Assembly (NCBI RefSeq): GCF_003319175.1
Contig: NZ_QOHK01000008.1
Coordinates: forward strand, 100,173-164,172
Length of the DNA stretch: 64,000 nucleotides
Direction of reading: 5' to 3'
Source of the DNA: Blastococcus sp. TF02-8
GTDB taxonomy: Bacteria; Actinomycetota; Actinomycetes; Mycobacteriales; Geodermatophilaceae
Shown: piece after piece, positions 26,592 through 34,267 of the stretch
Position numbering within the stretch: the first letter of the stretch is position 1
Layout of the letters: the number at the start of each line of letters is the position of its first letter
Translations under genes and position numbers: made by a program
Notes under the pieces: model-generated
Told to the model about the DNA's origin: nothing
Databases searched by the model: none
The model's input: only the letters and a program-made list of their open reading frames with translations

Positions 26592-28183
26592 GACTTGTTC
26601 TCGCTCAGCCAGCCGCGCAGCATGGCTGCGACCTCGTCCGGACGCTCGCTGACCATCGTCGAGATCTCCCCCCGCACCTTGGCGCGCTCGGCGGCCTCCA
26701 GCTCGAGCTGGGCGTCGGTGAGCTCGACCTCCTCACGGGTGCTGGACACCCGGAGACGGTCCAGCTCGGCGAGCATGTCGTCGTCGAGCTCGAGCGGCTC
26801 GTAGTCCTCCTCGACCTCCTCGCGGCCCCGGCGGGAGCGGAGCCAGACGATGAGGACGACCAGGGCGATGCCGGCCGCGATGCCGCCGGTGCGGATCATC
26901 GACCACATCTGCTCGCTGGCCTCGGCCTCGCGCGCGGCCTCCATCGCCTGGGCGGCGTTCTTGGCGGCGGTGTCGTCGAAGGGCATGGAGGCGACCGTGA
27001 TGTCGTCACCGCGGGCCGGGTCCAGGCCGACGGCGGTGGTCATCAGGTTGGTCATCTGCTGCTGGTTGAGGTTGCCGGCGACGGCGTCGTTCATGACCAC
27101 GGAGACGGTCAGCCGGCGGAGGTCGCCCGGGGCGTCCTCGGTGACCTCGGTGGTCTTCCCGACGGCGTTGTTGGCCGTCGTGGACTCCTTCTGGTAGTTC
27201 GAGGCGCCGCCACCGGCGTTGTTCGCCGCGTCGGGCATGTTCTCCGGGCCCAGGACGCCGCCGACGGGAACGCCGGAGCCGGTGTAGTTCTCGGTGGTCT
27301 TCTGCTCCGACACCGGCGGCGTGCCGTTGTCGTAGTTGTAGGTCTCCGAGGTGGTGTTGCGCTTGGAGAGGTCGACGTCGGCGCGGACGGAGACCACGGA
27401 GTTGTTCGGGCCGACGACCGAGTCGAGGATCTTCTGGGCGCTCGCGGCGAGCCGGTTCTCGTACTCCTGCTCGACCTGGGAACGGGCGTCGCCCGCGGCG
27501 GCGGTGATGCCGGTGCCCGGGGCGGAGAGGACCCGGCCGCTGGCGTCGGCGACCGTCACCTGCTCGGGGTCCATGTCCTGGACGCTGGAGGAGACCAGGT
27601 TCGTCACGGCCTGGATCTGCTCGCCGGAGAGCTGCGTGCCGGGGGCGAGGTCGAGGAGGACGGAGGCGGTCGGCTCGGCCTTGTCGGTCACGAAGACCTC
27701 GTCCTCGGGCAGCGCGACGTGCACGACCGCGGAGTTGACGCCGGCCAGCGCCTCGAGGGTGTTGGAGAGCTCGCCCTCGAGCGCCCGCTGGTAGGTGACC
27801 TGCTGCTGGAACTCGCTGGTGGTGATGCCCTGCTCGTCGAGCAGCGCGTAGCCGGTGTCCTGGCCGGCGGGCAGACCCTTGCCGCTCATGGTCAGGCGGA
27901 GGTCGTAGACCTTGTCCTTCGCGACCATGATCGTGGTGCCGCCGTCGGCGAGCTCGTAGGCCACGCCCTCGGCGTTGAGCTCCTCGACGATCGCCGAGGC
28001 GTCGCTGGCCGCGAGGTTGGAGAACAGCGGGGCCTGCGTGGGAGCGGTGATCCAGCTGTAGAAGAAGAACCCGCCGAGGAGCAGCCCGATGAGCAGCAGG
28101 CCGATGACGACCTTCTGCCCCAGGCTGATCGAGGCGAACGTGGAGCGGGCACGCTCCAGCGTCCCGGCGAGTGCCGACGGCAT
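26588..28183 (-). CDS. fliF: Flagellar MS-ring protein FliF
   Basis: This 531-residue protein has two membrane helices (near residues 24-45 and 435-455), flanking YscJ/FliF ring-building domains with LFSNLAASDASAIVEEL and VVHVALPEDEVFV. The C-terminal cytoplasmic tail binds FliG. It is the platform for rod and export gate. It abuts fliE and overlaps fliG. Confidence 0.97.
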   Translation of the reverse strand: MPSALAGTLERARSTFASISLGQKVVIGLLLIGLLLGGFFFYSWITAPTQAPLFSNLAASDASAIVEELNAEGVAYELADGGTTIMVAKDKVYDLRLTMSGKGLPAGQDTGYALLDEQGITTSEFQQQVTYQRALEGELSNTLEALAGVNSAVVHVALPEDEVFVTDKAEPTASVLLDLAPGTQLSGEQIQAVTNLVSSSVQDMDPEQVTVADASGRVLSAPGTGITAAAGDARSQVEQEYENRLAASAQKILDSVVGPNNSVVSVRADVDLSKRNTTSETYNYDNGTPPVSEQKTTENYTGSGVPVGGVLGPENMPDAANNAGGGASNYQKESTTANNAVGKTTEVTEDAPGDLRRLTVSVVMNDAVAGNLNQQQMTNLMTTAVGLDPARGDDITVASMPFDDTAAKNAAQAMEAAREAEASEQMWSMIRTGGIAAGIALVVLIVWLRSRRGREEVEEDYEPLELDDDMLAELDRLRVSSTREEVELTDAQLELEAAERAKVRGEISTMVSERPDEVAAMLRGWLSENKS

Positions 28184-28497
28184 CAGATCTGCATCCTCAT
28201 GATCTCGTTGAAGGCCGCGACGGCCTGGTTCTTGATGGTCACGACCATCTCGGTCGCCAGACCGGACTCAGCGCTGGCGATCATGTAGTCGTGCACGTCC
28301 TTCAGGTCGCCGGTGGCGGCCTGCAGGGCGAGGTTCTCGGTGGTGGACTGCGTGGCCTGGAGCTTGTCGAAGGCCCCGGCGAGGACGGCGGCGAAGCCGT
28401 CGGCGCCCTCGGTGGCCGTCGTGCCGCGGGTGCTGCCGGCGACCCCGGAGGTCGCACCGACACCGACGAGCGGGATGCCCCCGAGCGGGACGGTCAT
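28183..28497 (-). CDS. fliE: Flagellar hook-basal body protein FliE
   Basis: The 104-residue protein ends in the conserved DLKDVHDYMIASAESGLATE and VTIKNQAVAAFNEIMRMQI. FliE joins the MS ring to the rod. It overlaps flgC and fliF by one base each, so the three are co-translated. Confidence 0.93.
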   Translation of the reverse strand: MTVPLGGIPLVGVGATSGVAGSTRGTTATEGADGFAAVLAGAFDKLQATQSTTENLALQAATGDLKDVHDYMIASAESGLATEMVVTIKNQAVAAFNEIMRMQI

Positions 28498-28901
28498 CAG
28501 CGGCGTCCGAGCTGCAGCGCGGCCTGGTAGGCGCTGGTCGCCCGCTCGACGACGGCGAGGTTGGCCTGGTAGCCGCGCTGCGCCATCATCATGTGGGTCA
28601 TCTGGTCACCCAGGTCGATGTCGGGGTACTTGACGTAGCCCTCGGCGTCGGCGAGCGGGTGGTCGGGCTCGTAGACCATGCGGCCCTCGGCGCTGCCGAA
28701 CTCGGCCCGGGCGACGCGCACGCCACCCTCGCCGGTCCCGTAGTCGACCGCGCGGGCGACGACGAGCCGCTCCTGGAAGGCGTCCTCGTTCGTCCGGGTG
28801 ACGGTGTTGATGTTCGCGATGTTGTCGGAGACGGCGTCGAGCCACTTCCGGTGCGTCATCAGCCCGGACTGAGAGATGCTCAGTGCCTGGAACGTGCTCA
28901 T
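28497..28901 (-). CDS. flgC: Flagellar basal-body rod protein FlgC
   Basis: The 134-residue rod protein begins MSTFQALSISQSGLMTHRKW, has the rod motif DNIANINTVTRTNEDAFQER, and ends with the helix MMMAQRGYQANLAVVERATSAY. It follows flgB after one base. Length is normal for FlgC. Confidence 0.95.
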   Translation of the reverse strand: MSTFQALSISQSGLMTHRKWLDAVSDNIANINTVTRTNEDAFQERLVVARAVDYGTGEGGVRVARAEFGSAEGRMVYEPDHPLADAEGYVKYPDIDLGDQMTHMMMAQRGYQANLAVVERATSAYQAALQLGRR

Positions 28902-28902
28902 G

Positions 28903-29253
28903 TCAGTTCGTCCTCAGCGCCGTGCGCATCGACGTGTACTTGCCGTCGAGCGCGTTGAGAGCCAGCTGGTAGCGCAGGCCCGTCTCGGTGGCGATGACGG
29001 TCTCGGCGTCCAGGTTGACGTTGTTGCCGTTGGTGTTGGTCGGCTCGAGCGAACGCGTGGTCGTACCGCCGGAGATGGTCGGCAGCTGGCCGCTGGAGAC
29101 GGCTCCGCGCAACGACGTCTCGAAGTCGGTCCGCCCGGCCAGGAAGCCGGGGGTGTTGACGTTCGCGATGTTGTCGGCGGTGACCCGCTGACGCTGCGCG
29201 AGGCCGGCGAGGGCCGCGTGCAGCGCCGTCGAGGTGGTGTCGCCCCCGATCAT
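28903..29253 (-). CDS. flgB: Flagellar basal-body rod protein FlgB
   Basis: This 116-residue rod protein contains ALHAALAGLAQRQRVTADNI followed by ANVNTPGFLAG, the FlgB signature. I chose ATG 29253, although it lacks its own Shine-Dalgarno sequence, because it gives the normal N-terminus. Its ATGA overlaps the stop of a short leader ORF that has an excellent ribosome site. A longer frame to 29343 adds Pro/Arg-rich sequence not seen in the family. flgB heads the large flagellar unit. Confidence 0.9.
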   Translation of the reverse strand: MIGGDTTSTALHAALAGLAQRQRVTADNIANVNTPGFLAGRTDFETSLRGAVSSGQLPTISGGTTTRSLEPTNTNGNNVNLDAETVIATETGLRYQLALNALDGKYTSMRTALRTN

Positions 29254-29285
29254 GGGGCGGCGGGGCAGCGCGTGGAGCGGGACAC
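29250..29285 (-). CDS. Eleven-codon leader ORF coupled to flgB
   Basis: On the minus strand GGAGG (29296-29292) is followed by six bases and GTG (29285). The ORF encodes VSRSTRCPAAP and stops at TGA 29252-29250, which overlaps the flgB ATG as ATGA. This would deliver ribosomes to flgB, which has no ribosome site of its own. The reading is direct from sequence; that it is translated is inference. Confidence 0.5.
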   Translation of the reverse strand: MSRSTRCPAAP

Positions 29286-29373
29286 GATCGACCTCCGGGT
29301 AGGCGGAAGGCACTCGCGAGCGAGTGGGGGGCCGCCGATCCATGGCGAAGGTGTTGCTCTCCGTGCAGCTGCT

Positions 29374-29402
29374 ACATCGGCACGGCCCGGAAGCGGGTTG
29401 AC
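29374..29402 (-). promoter_or_regulatory. Predicted FliA promoter of the flgB operon
   Basis: On the minus strand TCAA (29401-29398, preceded by G) is followed by exactly 16 nt and GCCGATGT (29381-29374), close to the sigma-28 consensus. Transcription would begin about 110 bp upstream of flgB and cover the leader ORF. The rest of the 29254-29597 gap holds no other clear feature. Confidence 0.65.
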
Positions 29403-29597
29403 CTCCGGTACGTCACTCGGGTGACGCGAGGAGCCCGCTGAGCAGGCCGGTGCGTGATCGCACCCGTGTGACTCGTGGTGCTCCGCCGGTCCCGGGGGTA
29501 CGGCTGGGGCGGCTGCGCCGGGCGCCGGGTCCGGCTGGCGCCCGCAGCGGCGGGTGCTCCACCGGGCGGGTGGGGAGCTGGGGTAGAGACGGGTCCG

Positions 29598-30578
29598 ATG
29601 AGCATCAAGCTGATGAAGCGCGCCACCTTCCTGTGCCCCACGGTCACCACCGGAGGGCCCGAGGCGATCCACCAGGTGGCCCAGGTCCTGAACGAGGAGG
29701 GGCTCCCCACCGACATCGCCTACTACGGCGACGGCGGCCGGCTGCGTCTCGACGGTGCCCGGCTGGTCGTGGAGCAGCCCGCCGAGAACCCGTGCCTGGA
29801 GGCGTACGCCCGCTACCGGCCGGTCGTGAGCCCCGGGGCCCTGCTGCGTCGCCACCACCTGCTGGTGCTGCCCGAGGTGCTGGCGGGGTCCGCGCCGGTC
29901 TTCCGCGGCGCATCGGTGGCCGTCTGGTGGCTCTCGATCGACAACGCGCCGATCGTCGCCGACCCCGCGGCGCTGCGGCTGCTGCTGGCCGACCGGGAGG
30001 TGCGGCACTTCACCCAGAGCGCCTACGCCGAGGACTTCCTGCGACGCACCGGTGGGCGGGGCTCCGACCCGCTGGGCGACTACACCGACCCGCGGTTCGC
30101 CGCCCTCCGACCGCAGGCGCCCAACGTGGTGCCGGGCGTCGCCTACAACCCGGCCAAGGGTGCCGAGCTGGCGGACGCCTTCTTCGCCGCCAACCCCGGG
30201 CTGCGGGGTGTGCCGATCCGCGGCATGACCAAGGACGAGGTGGCCGACCTGCTCTGCTCGACGCAGGTCTACGTGGACTTCGGGCACTTCCCCGGCAAGG
30301 ACCGGCTGCCGCGGGAGGCCGCGGCCGGAGGTGCCGTGGTGTTCCTGCGGCGCCGGGGCGCCGGTGCCTACGCCGAGGACTTCCCGGTGCCGGACTTCTT
30401 CCGTTTCGACGAGGAGGACCTCGCGTCGGGGGAGCTGGCGCGGCGCATCGCCGCCGTGCAGTCCGAGCCGGCGTCGTTCTTCGCGCAGCAGGAGCCGCTG
30501 CGCACCGCGGTGCAGGGCGAGCAGGAGACCCTGCGGGCGCAGGTCCGCGCCCTGCTGGGCAGCCGGCCGGCCGCCTGA
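29598..30578 (+). CDS. Glycosyltransferase-like protein in the flagellar island
   Basis: This 326-residue protein shows a GT-B-like plan: an N-terminal Rossmann half (FLCPTVTTGGPEAIHQVAQV) and a C-terminal half with RGMTKDEVADLLCSTQVYVD and KDRLPREAAAGGAVVFLRR, resembling nucleotide-sugar sites of glycosyltransferases. ATG 29598 is the likely start; ATG 29613 is possible. It is transcribed divergently from flgB and points towards the flagellin genes. Modification of flagellin is a reasonable guess, not shown. Confidence 0.6.
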   Translation: MSIKLMKRATFLCPTVTTGGPEAIHQVAQVLNEEGLPTDIAYYGDGGRLRLDGARLVVEQPAENPCLEAYARYRPVVSPGALLRRHHLLVLPEVLAGSAPVFRGASVAVWWLSIDNAPIVADPAALRLLLADREVRHFTQSAYAEDFLRRTGGRGSDPLGDYTDPRFAALRPQAPNVVPGVAYNPAKGAELADAFFAANPGLRGVPIRGMTKDEVADLLCSTQVYVDFGHFPGKDRLPREAAAGGAVVFLRRRGAGAYAEDFPVPDFFRFDEEDLASGELARRIAAVQSEPASFFAQQEPLRTAVQGEQETLRAQVRALLGSRPAA

Positions 30579-30594
30579 CGCCCCCGGACGCGTC

Positions 30595-30632
30595 AGCGCC
30601 CCCGCCCCTCCGGAAGGAGGAGCGGGGGCGCT
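30595..30632. terminator. Bidirectional terminator between glycosyltransferase gene and fliT-like gene
   Basis: A 17-bp stem with one mismatch (30595-30611 with 30616-30632) closes a GGAA tetraloop. It lies between two convergent genes, 16 bp after one stop and 10 bp from the other, so it can end both transcripts. Confidence 0.8.
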
Positions 30633-30642
30633 GTGCCGAGGT

Positions 30643-30999
30643 TCAGAGACCGCGGTCGACGAACGCGGCGGTCGGCCGGCTGGGTGCGTAGGACATGCGG
30701 GCGGCGAGGTCGCGCTGGCGCTGCGACTGCATGATCCGCTCGACCAGCTCCTCGGCCACGGCGAGCTGGTGCTGCAGCAGCTTGGCGGCCCGGTCACGGA
30801 GGTCGTCGGGCAGCGAACCCAGGCTCGACGGCGGGACCCAGTCCTCGGCGCGGCGGCCCCAGGACTCGATCTCCTCGACGCGCCCCTGGGCCATCGTCTG
30901 CTCGGCGGCGACGACCTCGCCCTCGAGGTGCGTGAGGACCGACGTCCAGTCCACCGGCCCCGGCGTGCCCTCGTCCGGAGCGGCCGGCTGCCCGGTCAC
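30643..30999 (-). CDS. FliT-like flagellar chaperone candidate
   Basis: This 118-residue, mostly helical protein (HLEGEVVAAEQTMAQGRVEE, LLQHQLAVAEELVERIMQSQ) is encoded immediately after fliS with a GTGA overlap. Size, helix content and place match FliT, the chaperone of the FliD cap, but sequence similarity in that family is weak. I infer the role from context. Confidence 0.6.
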   Translation of the reverse strand: MTGQPAAPDEGTPGPVDWTSVLTHLEGEVVAAEQTMAQGRVEEIESWGRRAEDWVPPSSLGSLPDDLRDRAAKLLQHQLAVAEELVERIMQSQRQRDLAARMSYAPSRPTAAFVDRGL

Positions 31000-31382
31000 G
31001 AGGCGGAGCCGGCCAGGGACGAGGCAGCCTGGCGCCACGCGTCGCGGAGCGGCTCGACGACCTGACGGCACGAGGCGATCCGGTTGGTGTCGAGCTTGAT
31101 GTTGGCCTGCTGCAGCTCGCTGATCAGCCAGTTGTAGAGAGCGGCCAGGCGGGGGCCGCCGTCCCAGACGTCGACGCGGAGGCTGGACAGCAGCTCGTAG
31201 ACGATCGCCTGCGCGTGCTGCAGCTGCTCGCTGGCCTCCGAGCGGTCACCCGCCGCGACGGCGAGCTGCGCGCGCTCCAGGTCGAGGGCGAGCCGGTCGT
31301 ACAGCATCACCAGCACCTGCTGCGGCGAGGCGGTCGCGACCGAGTCGCCGAGGTAGCGGGCGCGGAGGGAGGCGGCACTCAT
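30996..31382 (-). CDS. fliS: Flagellin chaperone FliS
   Basis: The 128-residue protein begins MSAASLRARYLGDSVATASP and has QQVLVMLYDRLALDLERAQLA and LLSSLRVDVWDGGPRLAALYNW, the FliS hallmarks. It binds the flagellin C-terminus and prevents early polymerisation. In many bacteria it also takes part in the FliW-CsrA-flagellin balance. It lies 54 bp after fliD. Confidence 0.95.
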   Translation of the reverse strand: MSAASLRARYLGDSVATASPQQVLVMLYDRLALDLERAQLAVAAGDRSEASEQLQHAQAIVYELLSSLRVDVWDGGPRLAALYNWLISELQQANIKLDTNRIASCRQVVEPLRDAWRQAASSLAGSAS

Positions 31383-31436
31383 CGTGGGATCTCCTGGAAC
31401 GAGGGGGTGGTGCGTGCTGAGGGGTCAGCCGACGGA

Positions 31437-32819
31437 TCAGCCGAGGGCACTGAGCTGGCTGCCCAGCCAGGTGGACTGGTTCTTCATCGCGCTCAACGCC
31501 GTCTCCATGGCGGTGAACTGGCGGGTGAGGGTCTCGCGGCGCTTCTCCAGCCGGAGGTCCCAGGAGTCGATCCGCTCCTGGATGTCCTTGACGGCGGCGT
31601 CCTTGCCGTTGGCCATGGAGACCAGCGTGCCCGTCGTGCTGTCCGAGGCGGTCTTCGCCACCTCCAGCAGCCGGGCGGCCACGCCCTTCACCGCCGGGAC
31701 GGCGGTCCCGTCCGCCGCCGTGGTGGCGGACGTGCCGAGCACCAGGGCCTGCGCCATCTCGGGCTTGTCCTTGAGCGCGGTCAGGAAGGCGTTCTTGTCG
31801 AACGTGACGCGCCCGTCCTTGGTGAGCTGGAACCCGGCCTGGGCCGGCGACCCGTAGGTGCCCACCGCGGAGGACACGGCGTCGAGCAGCTGACCGGCCA
31901 GCGAGGCGATCGAGTAGTCGCCCCGCAGCGCGGCTTTGCTGTCCTTGCCGTTGTTCGTGTAGGTCTTCACCGTGTCGATCGCCGCGTTGACGGCGTCGAC
32001 GAGCTTCTGCACGTTGCTGGCCACGGCGTCGTTGTTGCTGCCCACCGTGACGGTGACCTGGGCGTCGGGGTCGGCCTTCGACACCGTCACCGAGAGCCCG
32101 GTGAGCAGCTCGGGGAAGGTGTTCGTCGCGGACTTGGCGACGACACCGCCGCCGAGGTCCAGGGTCGCGTCGCGGGCCGGAGCAGTCGTGACGAAACCCG
32201 ACCCCATCGTGGTCATGTCCTCGTCGGCGCTCTTGACGGTGAAGCCGCCCGCCTCGCCGGCGGTGGTGCTGGTGAACTGCAGCGTGTAGCGGTTCTCGCC
32301 GAGCTTCACGACGGACGCGGTGACGCCGTACCCGGCGTCGTTGACGGCCTTGGCGGCGTCGGTGAGCGTGGCGCCGGCCGGGATGTCGATGCTGCCGACC
32401 TTGGTGTCGTTCTCGTCGTAGATCTCGACGGGCCAGGCCGGACCGGCACCGCGGGCGTCAGCGGTCGGGGAGGTCCAGACGGCCTTGCTCAGGCTCACCT
32501 GGGTGCTGGCCAGGGACTGCACGGTGAAGGTGACCGACGCGCCGGGGACGGCGCTGGCGGTGGCGACCGGGGTGACGGCGGAGCTGGAGCTCGACGCGGT
32601 CCGCGCGCTGGTCAGTGCGGTGGGGGTGAGCTTCTCGGCGGCGGCCGACACGGCGAGGAAGGTCGTGTTGACCGTGCGGTAGGCGGAGGCGGCCTGCTGG
32701 GTGGCCGTGAGGCGCGTCTTCAGCGCCTTCTGGGAAGCACCCTCGGCGTTGATGAGCTGGTTGATGAGGTTCGTGGTGTCCAGTCCGGAGACCAGACCGT
32801 CGACGCTCATGCCCGCCAT
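31437..32819 (-). CDS. fliD: Flagellar cap protein FliD
   Basis: This 460-residue protein begins MAGMSVDGLVSGLDTTNLINQ and ends in a coiled coil (DIQERIDSWDLRLEKRRETL) with a final AMKNQSTWLGSQLSALG. Both FliD domains are present between. It caps the filament and promotes flagellin folding. AGGAGG stands upstream of ATG 32819. It lies beyond the fliC terminator, so expression may need read-through or an unseen promoter. Confidence 0.95.
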   Translation of the reverse strand: MAGMSVDGLVSGLDTTNLINQLINAEGASQKALKTRLTATQQAASAYRTVNTTFLAVSAAAEKLTPTALTSARTASSSSSAVTPVATASAVPGASVTFTVQSLASTQVSLSKAVWTSPTADARGAGPAWPVEIYDENDTKVGSIDIPAGATLTDAAKAVNDAGYGVTASVVKLGENRYTLQFTSTTAGEAGGFTVKSADEDMTTMGSGFVTTAPARDATLDLGGGVVAKSATNTFPELLTGLSVTVSKADPDAQVTVTVGSNNDAVASNVQKLVDAVNAAIDTVKTYTNNGKDSKAALRGDYSIASLAGQLLDAVSSAVGTYGSPAQAGFQLTKDGRVTFDKNAFLTALKDKPEMAQALVLGTSATTAADGTAVPAVKGVAARLLEVAKTASDSTTGTLVSMANGKDAAVKDIQERIDSWDLRLEKRRETLTRQFTAMETALSAMKNQSTWLGSQLSALG

Positions 32820-32854
32820 GCGCTTCCTCCTGGTCCGGGGCTGGGGGAGTGTGA

Positions 32855-32889
32855 GTGAGGGGGGAGGCCACGCAGGCCTCCCCCCTCAC
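32855..32889 (-). terminator. Terminator after fliC
   Basis: A perfect 15-bp stem, GTGAGGGGGGAGGCC (32855-32869) and its complement (32875-32889), closes a 5-nt loop. It lies 46 bp past the fliC stop and before fliD, and would let flagellin be made in excess of the cap protein. Confidence 0.8.
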
Positions 32890-32934
32890 CCGGGTTGGTG
32901 CTGAGGTGTTGCGCCCTCAGCTACTCAGCTGGGA

Positions 32935-34116
32935 TCAGCGGAGCAGCGAGAGGACACCCTGCGAGGCCTGGTTGGCCTGCGCGAGCATCGAGGTACCGGC
33001 CTGGGTCAGGATCTGGTTCCGGGTGTACTGGACCATCTCCTGCGCCATGTCGGCGTCACGGATGCGGCTCTCCGACGCGGTCAGGTTCTCGACCGAGACG
33101 TTGAGGTTGTTGATCGTGTGGTCGAACCGGTTCTGCAGAGCACCCAGGTCGGCACGGATCGTCGACACCGTCTTGATGGCGTTGTCGATGTTCTTCAGAC
33201 CCTCGGTGGCACCGGAGGACTGGGTGAACGTGAGCTGCGACTTCGCCAGGGCGTCGGCGGTGGCGTTGGTCCCCGGGTTCGCACCCGTGATGACCAGGTT
33301 GCCGCCGGTGATGGCGGCCTGGATGTTGCTGGCACCGAACGCGTTGTCGAGCGCGGTGTTCAGCGTGGCCAGGCGGGTCGCGGCGTTGTCCGTGTCGCCG
33401 TAGACCACCGACGAGAGGTCGAGGGTCTTGCCGTCCATCGTCAGGGCACCGTTGAGCTTGGAGAAGTCCTCCGCCAGGGCCGGGTTGGCCGTGCCGGAAG
33501 CGATGGTGACGGTGGCGGCCGAGCTGGACGCCGAACCCGACGTCGCAGCCACGGTGGTGGCGGTGATGCCGGCGGCGGACGAGGTGACGTCCACGCCGTT
33601 GACGCCCAGGCCGGAAGCGCCCATGGCGGTGCCGACCTTGACCTTGATGGTCTCGCCCGCGTTGGCGCCCACCTGGAACGTGCCCTGGTAGTTGCCGTCG
33701 AGCAGCTTGGTGCCGTTGAAGGTCGTCGTGTCGGAGATGCGGGTCAGCTCGTTCTTGAGCTGGCTGATCTCGGACTGGATGTTCTTCTTGGCGTCGGCGT
33801 TGAGACCACCGTCGTTGCTGGCCTGGACGGTCAGGTCGCGCATGCGCTGCAGGATCGAGTGCGTCTCGGTGAGCGCACCTTCAGCGGTCTGCACGACCGA
33901 GATGCCGTCCTGGGTGTTGCGGACGGCGACCTTCAGGCCACCGATCTGCGAACGCAGGCCCTCCGAGATGGCGAGCCCGGCCGCGTCGTCGGCAGCGCGG
34001 TTGATGCGGAAGCCGGAGGAGAGCTTCTCCAGCGACTTGCTCATCTGGCCGTCGGTGACGGACAGGTTGCGGTACGCGTTGAGCGCCGCGATGTTGTTGT
34101 TGACGCGCAGACCCAT
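32935..34116 (-). CDS. fliC: Flagellin
   Basis: This 393-residue flagellin begins MGLRVNNNIAALNAYRNLSV and has the conserved N-terminal D0/D1 region (LEKLSSGFRINRAADDAAGL). A short variable centre of about 150 residues and a C-terminal D1/D0 (ASESRIRDADMAQEMVQYTR, then QANQASQGVLSLLR) follow. AAGGAGG stands seven bases from ATG 34116; the longer frame upstream is an artefact. Only one flagellin gene is in the window. It has its own FliA-type promoter and terminator and a leader with two CsrA-like sites. Confidence 0.97.
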   Translation of the reverse strand: MGLRVNNNIAALNAYRNLSVTDGQMSKSLEKLSSGFRINRAADDAAGLAISEGLRSQIGGLKVAVRNTQDGISVVQTAEGALTETHSILQRMRDLTVQASNDGGLNADAKKNIQSEISQLKNELTRISDTTTFNGTKLLDGNYQGTFQVGANAGETIKVKVGTAMGASGLGVNGVDVTSSAAGITATTVAATSGSASSSAATVTIASGTANPALAEDFSKLNGALTMDGKTLDLSSVVYGDTDNAATRLATLNTALDNAFGASNIQAAITGGNLVITGANPGTNATADALAKSQLTFTQSSGATEGLKNIDNAIKTVSTIRADLGALQNRFDHTINNLNVSVENLTASESRIRDADMAQEMVQYTRNQILTQAGTSMLAQANQASQGVLSLLR

Positions 34117-34122
34117 GGTGTT

Positions 34123-34167
34123 CCTCCTTGGACGGGGTCGTACTGGGGGTTCCCGCTGCATCCGTGC
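34123..34167 (-). promoter_or_regulatory. Candidate CsrA sites in the fliC leader
   Basis: The predicted leader RNA holds GCACGGAUGC (34167-34158), a GGA in a small hairpin loop, and AAGGAGG (34129-34123), the Shine-Dalgarno itself. Both carry the ANGGA-type CsrA core. This two-site plan matches the known Bacillus subtilis hag leader. csrA and fliW lie 6 kb away. Confidence 0.5.
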
Positions 34168-34186
34168 TGCGGGCCGTGCAGGTACA

Positions 34187-34214
34187 ACTACGGCTCGAAG
34201 GCCGTCGGACTTGA
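34187..34214 (-). promoter_or_regulatory. Predicted FliA promoter of fliC
   Basis: On the minus strand TCAA (34214-34211) is followed by exactly 16 nt and GCCGTAGT (34194-34187). It gives a leader of about 65 nt before the fliC ATG. The -10 differs from GCCGATAA at several places, but spacing matches the other sites exactly. Confidence 0.6.
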
Positions 34215-34267
34215 GGCGAACGGGTCACGAATTGACCACGTCCCCCGATCGGGCGTCCTCGCGCAGG

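Noticed and set aside
29598..30578. FliA-type promoter before the first glycosyltransferase
   Set aside because: No TCAA/TTGA-N16-GCCG arrangement is present on the plus strand of the 29254-29597 gap.
32935..34161. Longer flagellin start 45 bp upstream
   Set aside because: MGLRVNNNIAALNAY with AAGGAGG is the universal flagellin start. The extension is Pro/Arg-rich leader sequence.
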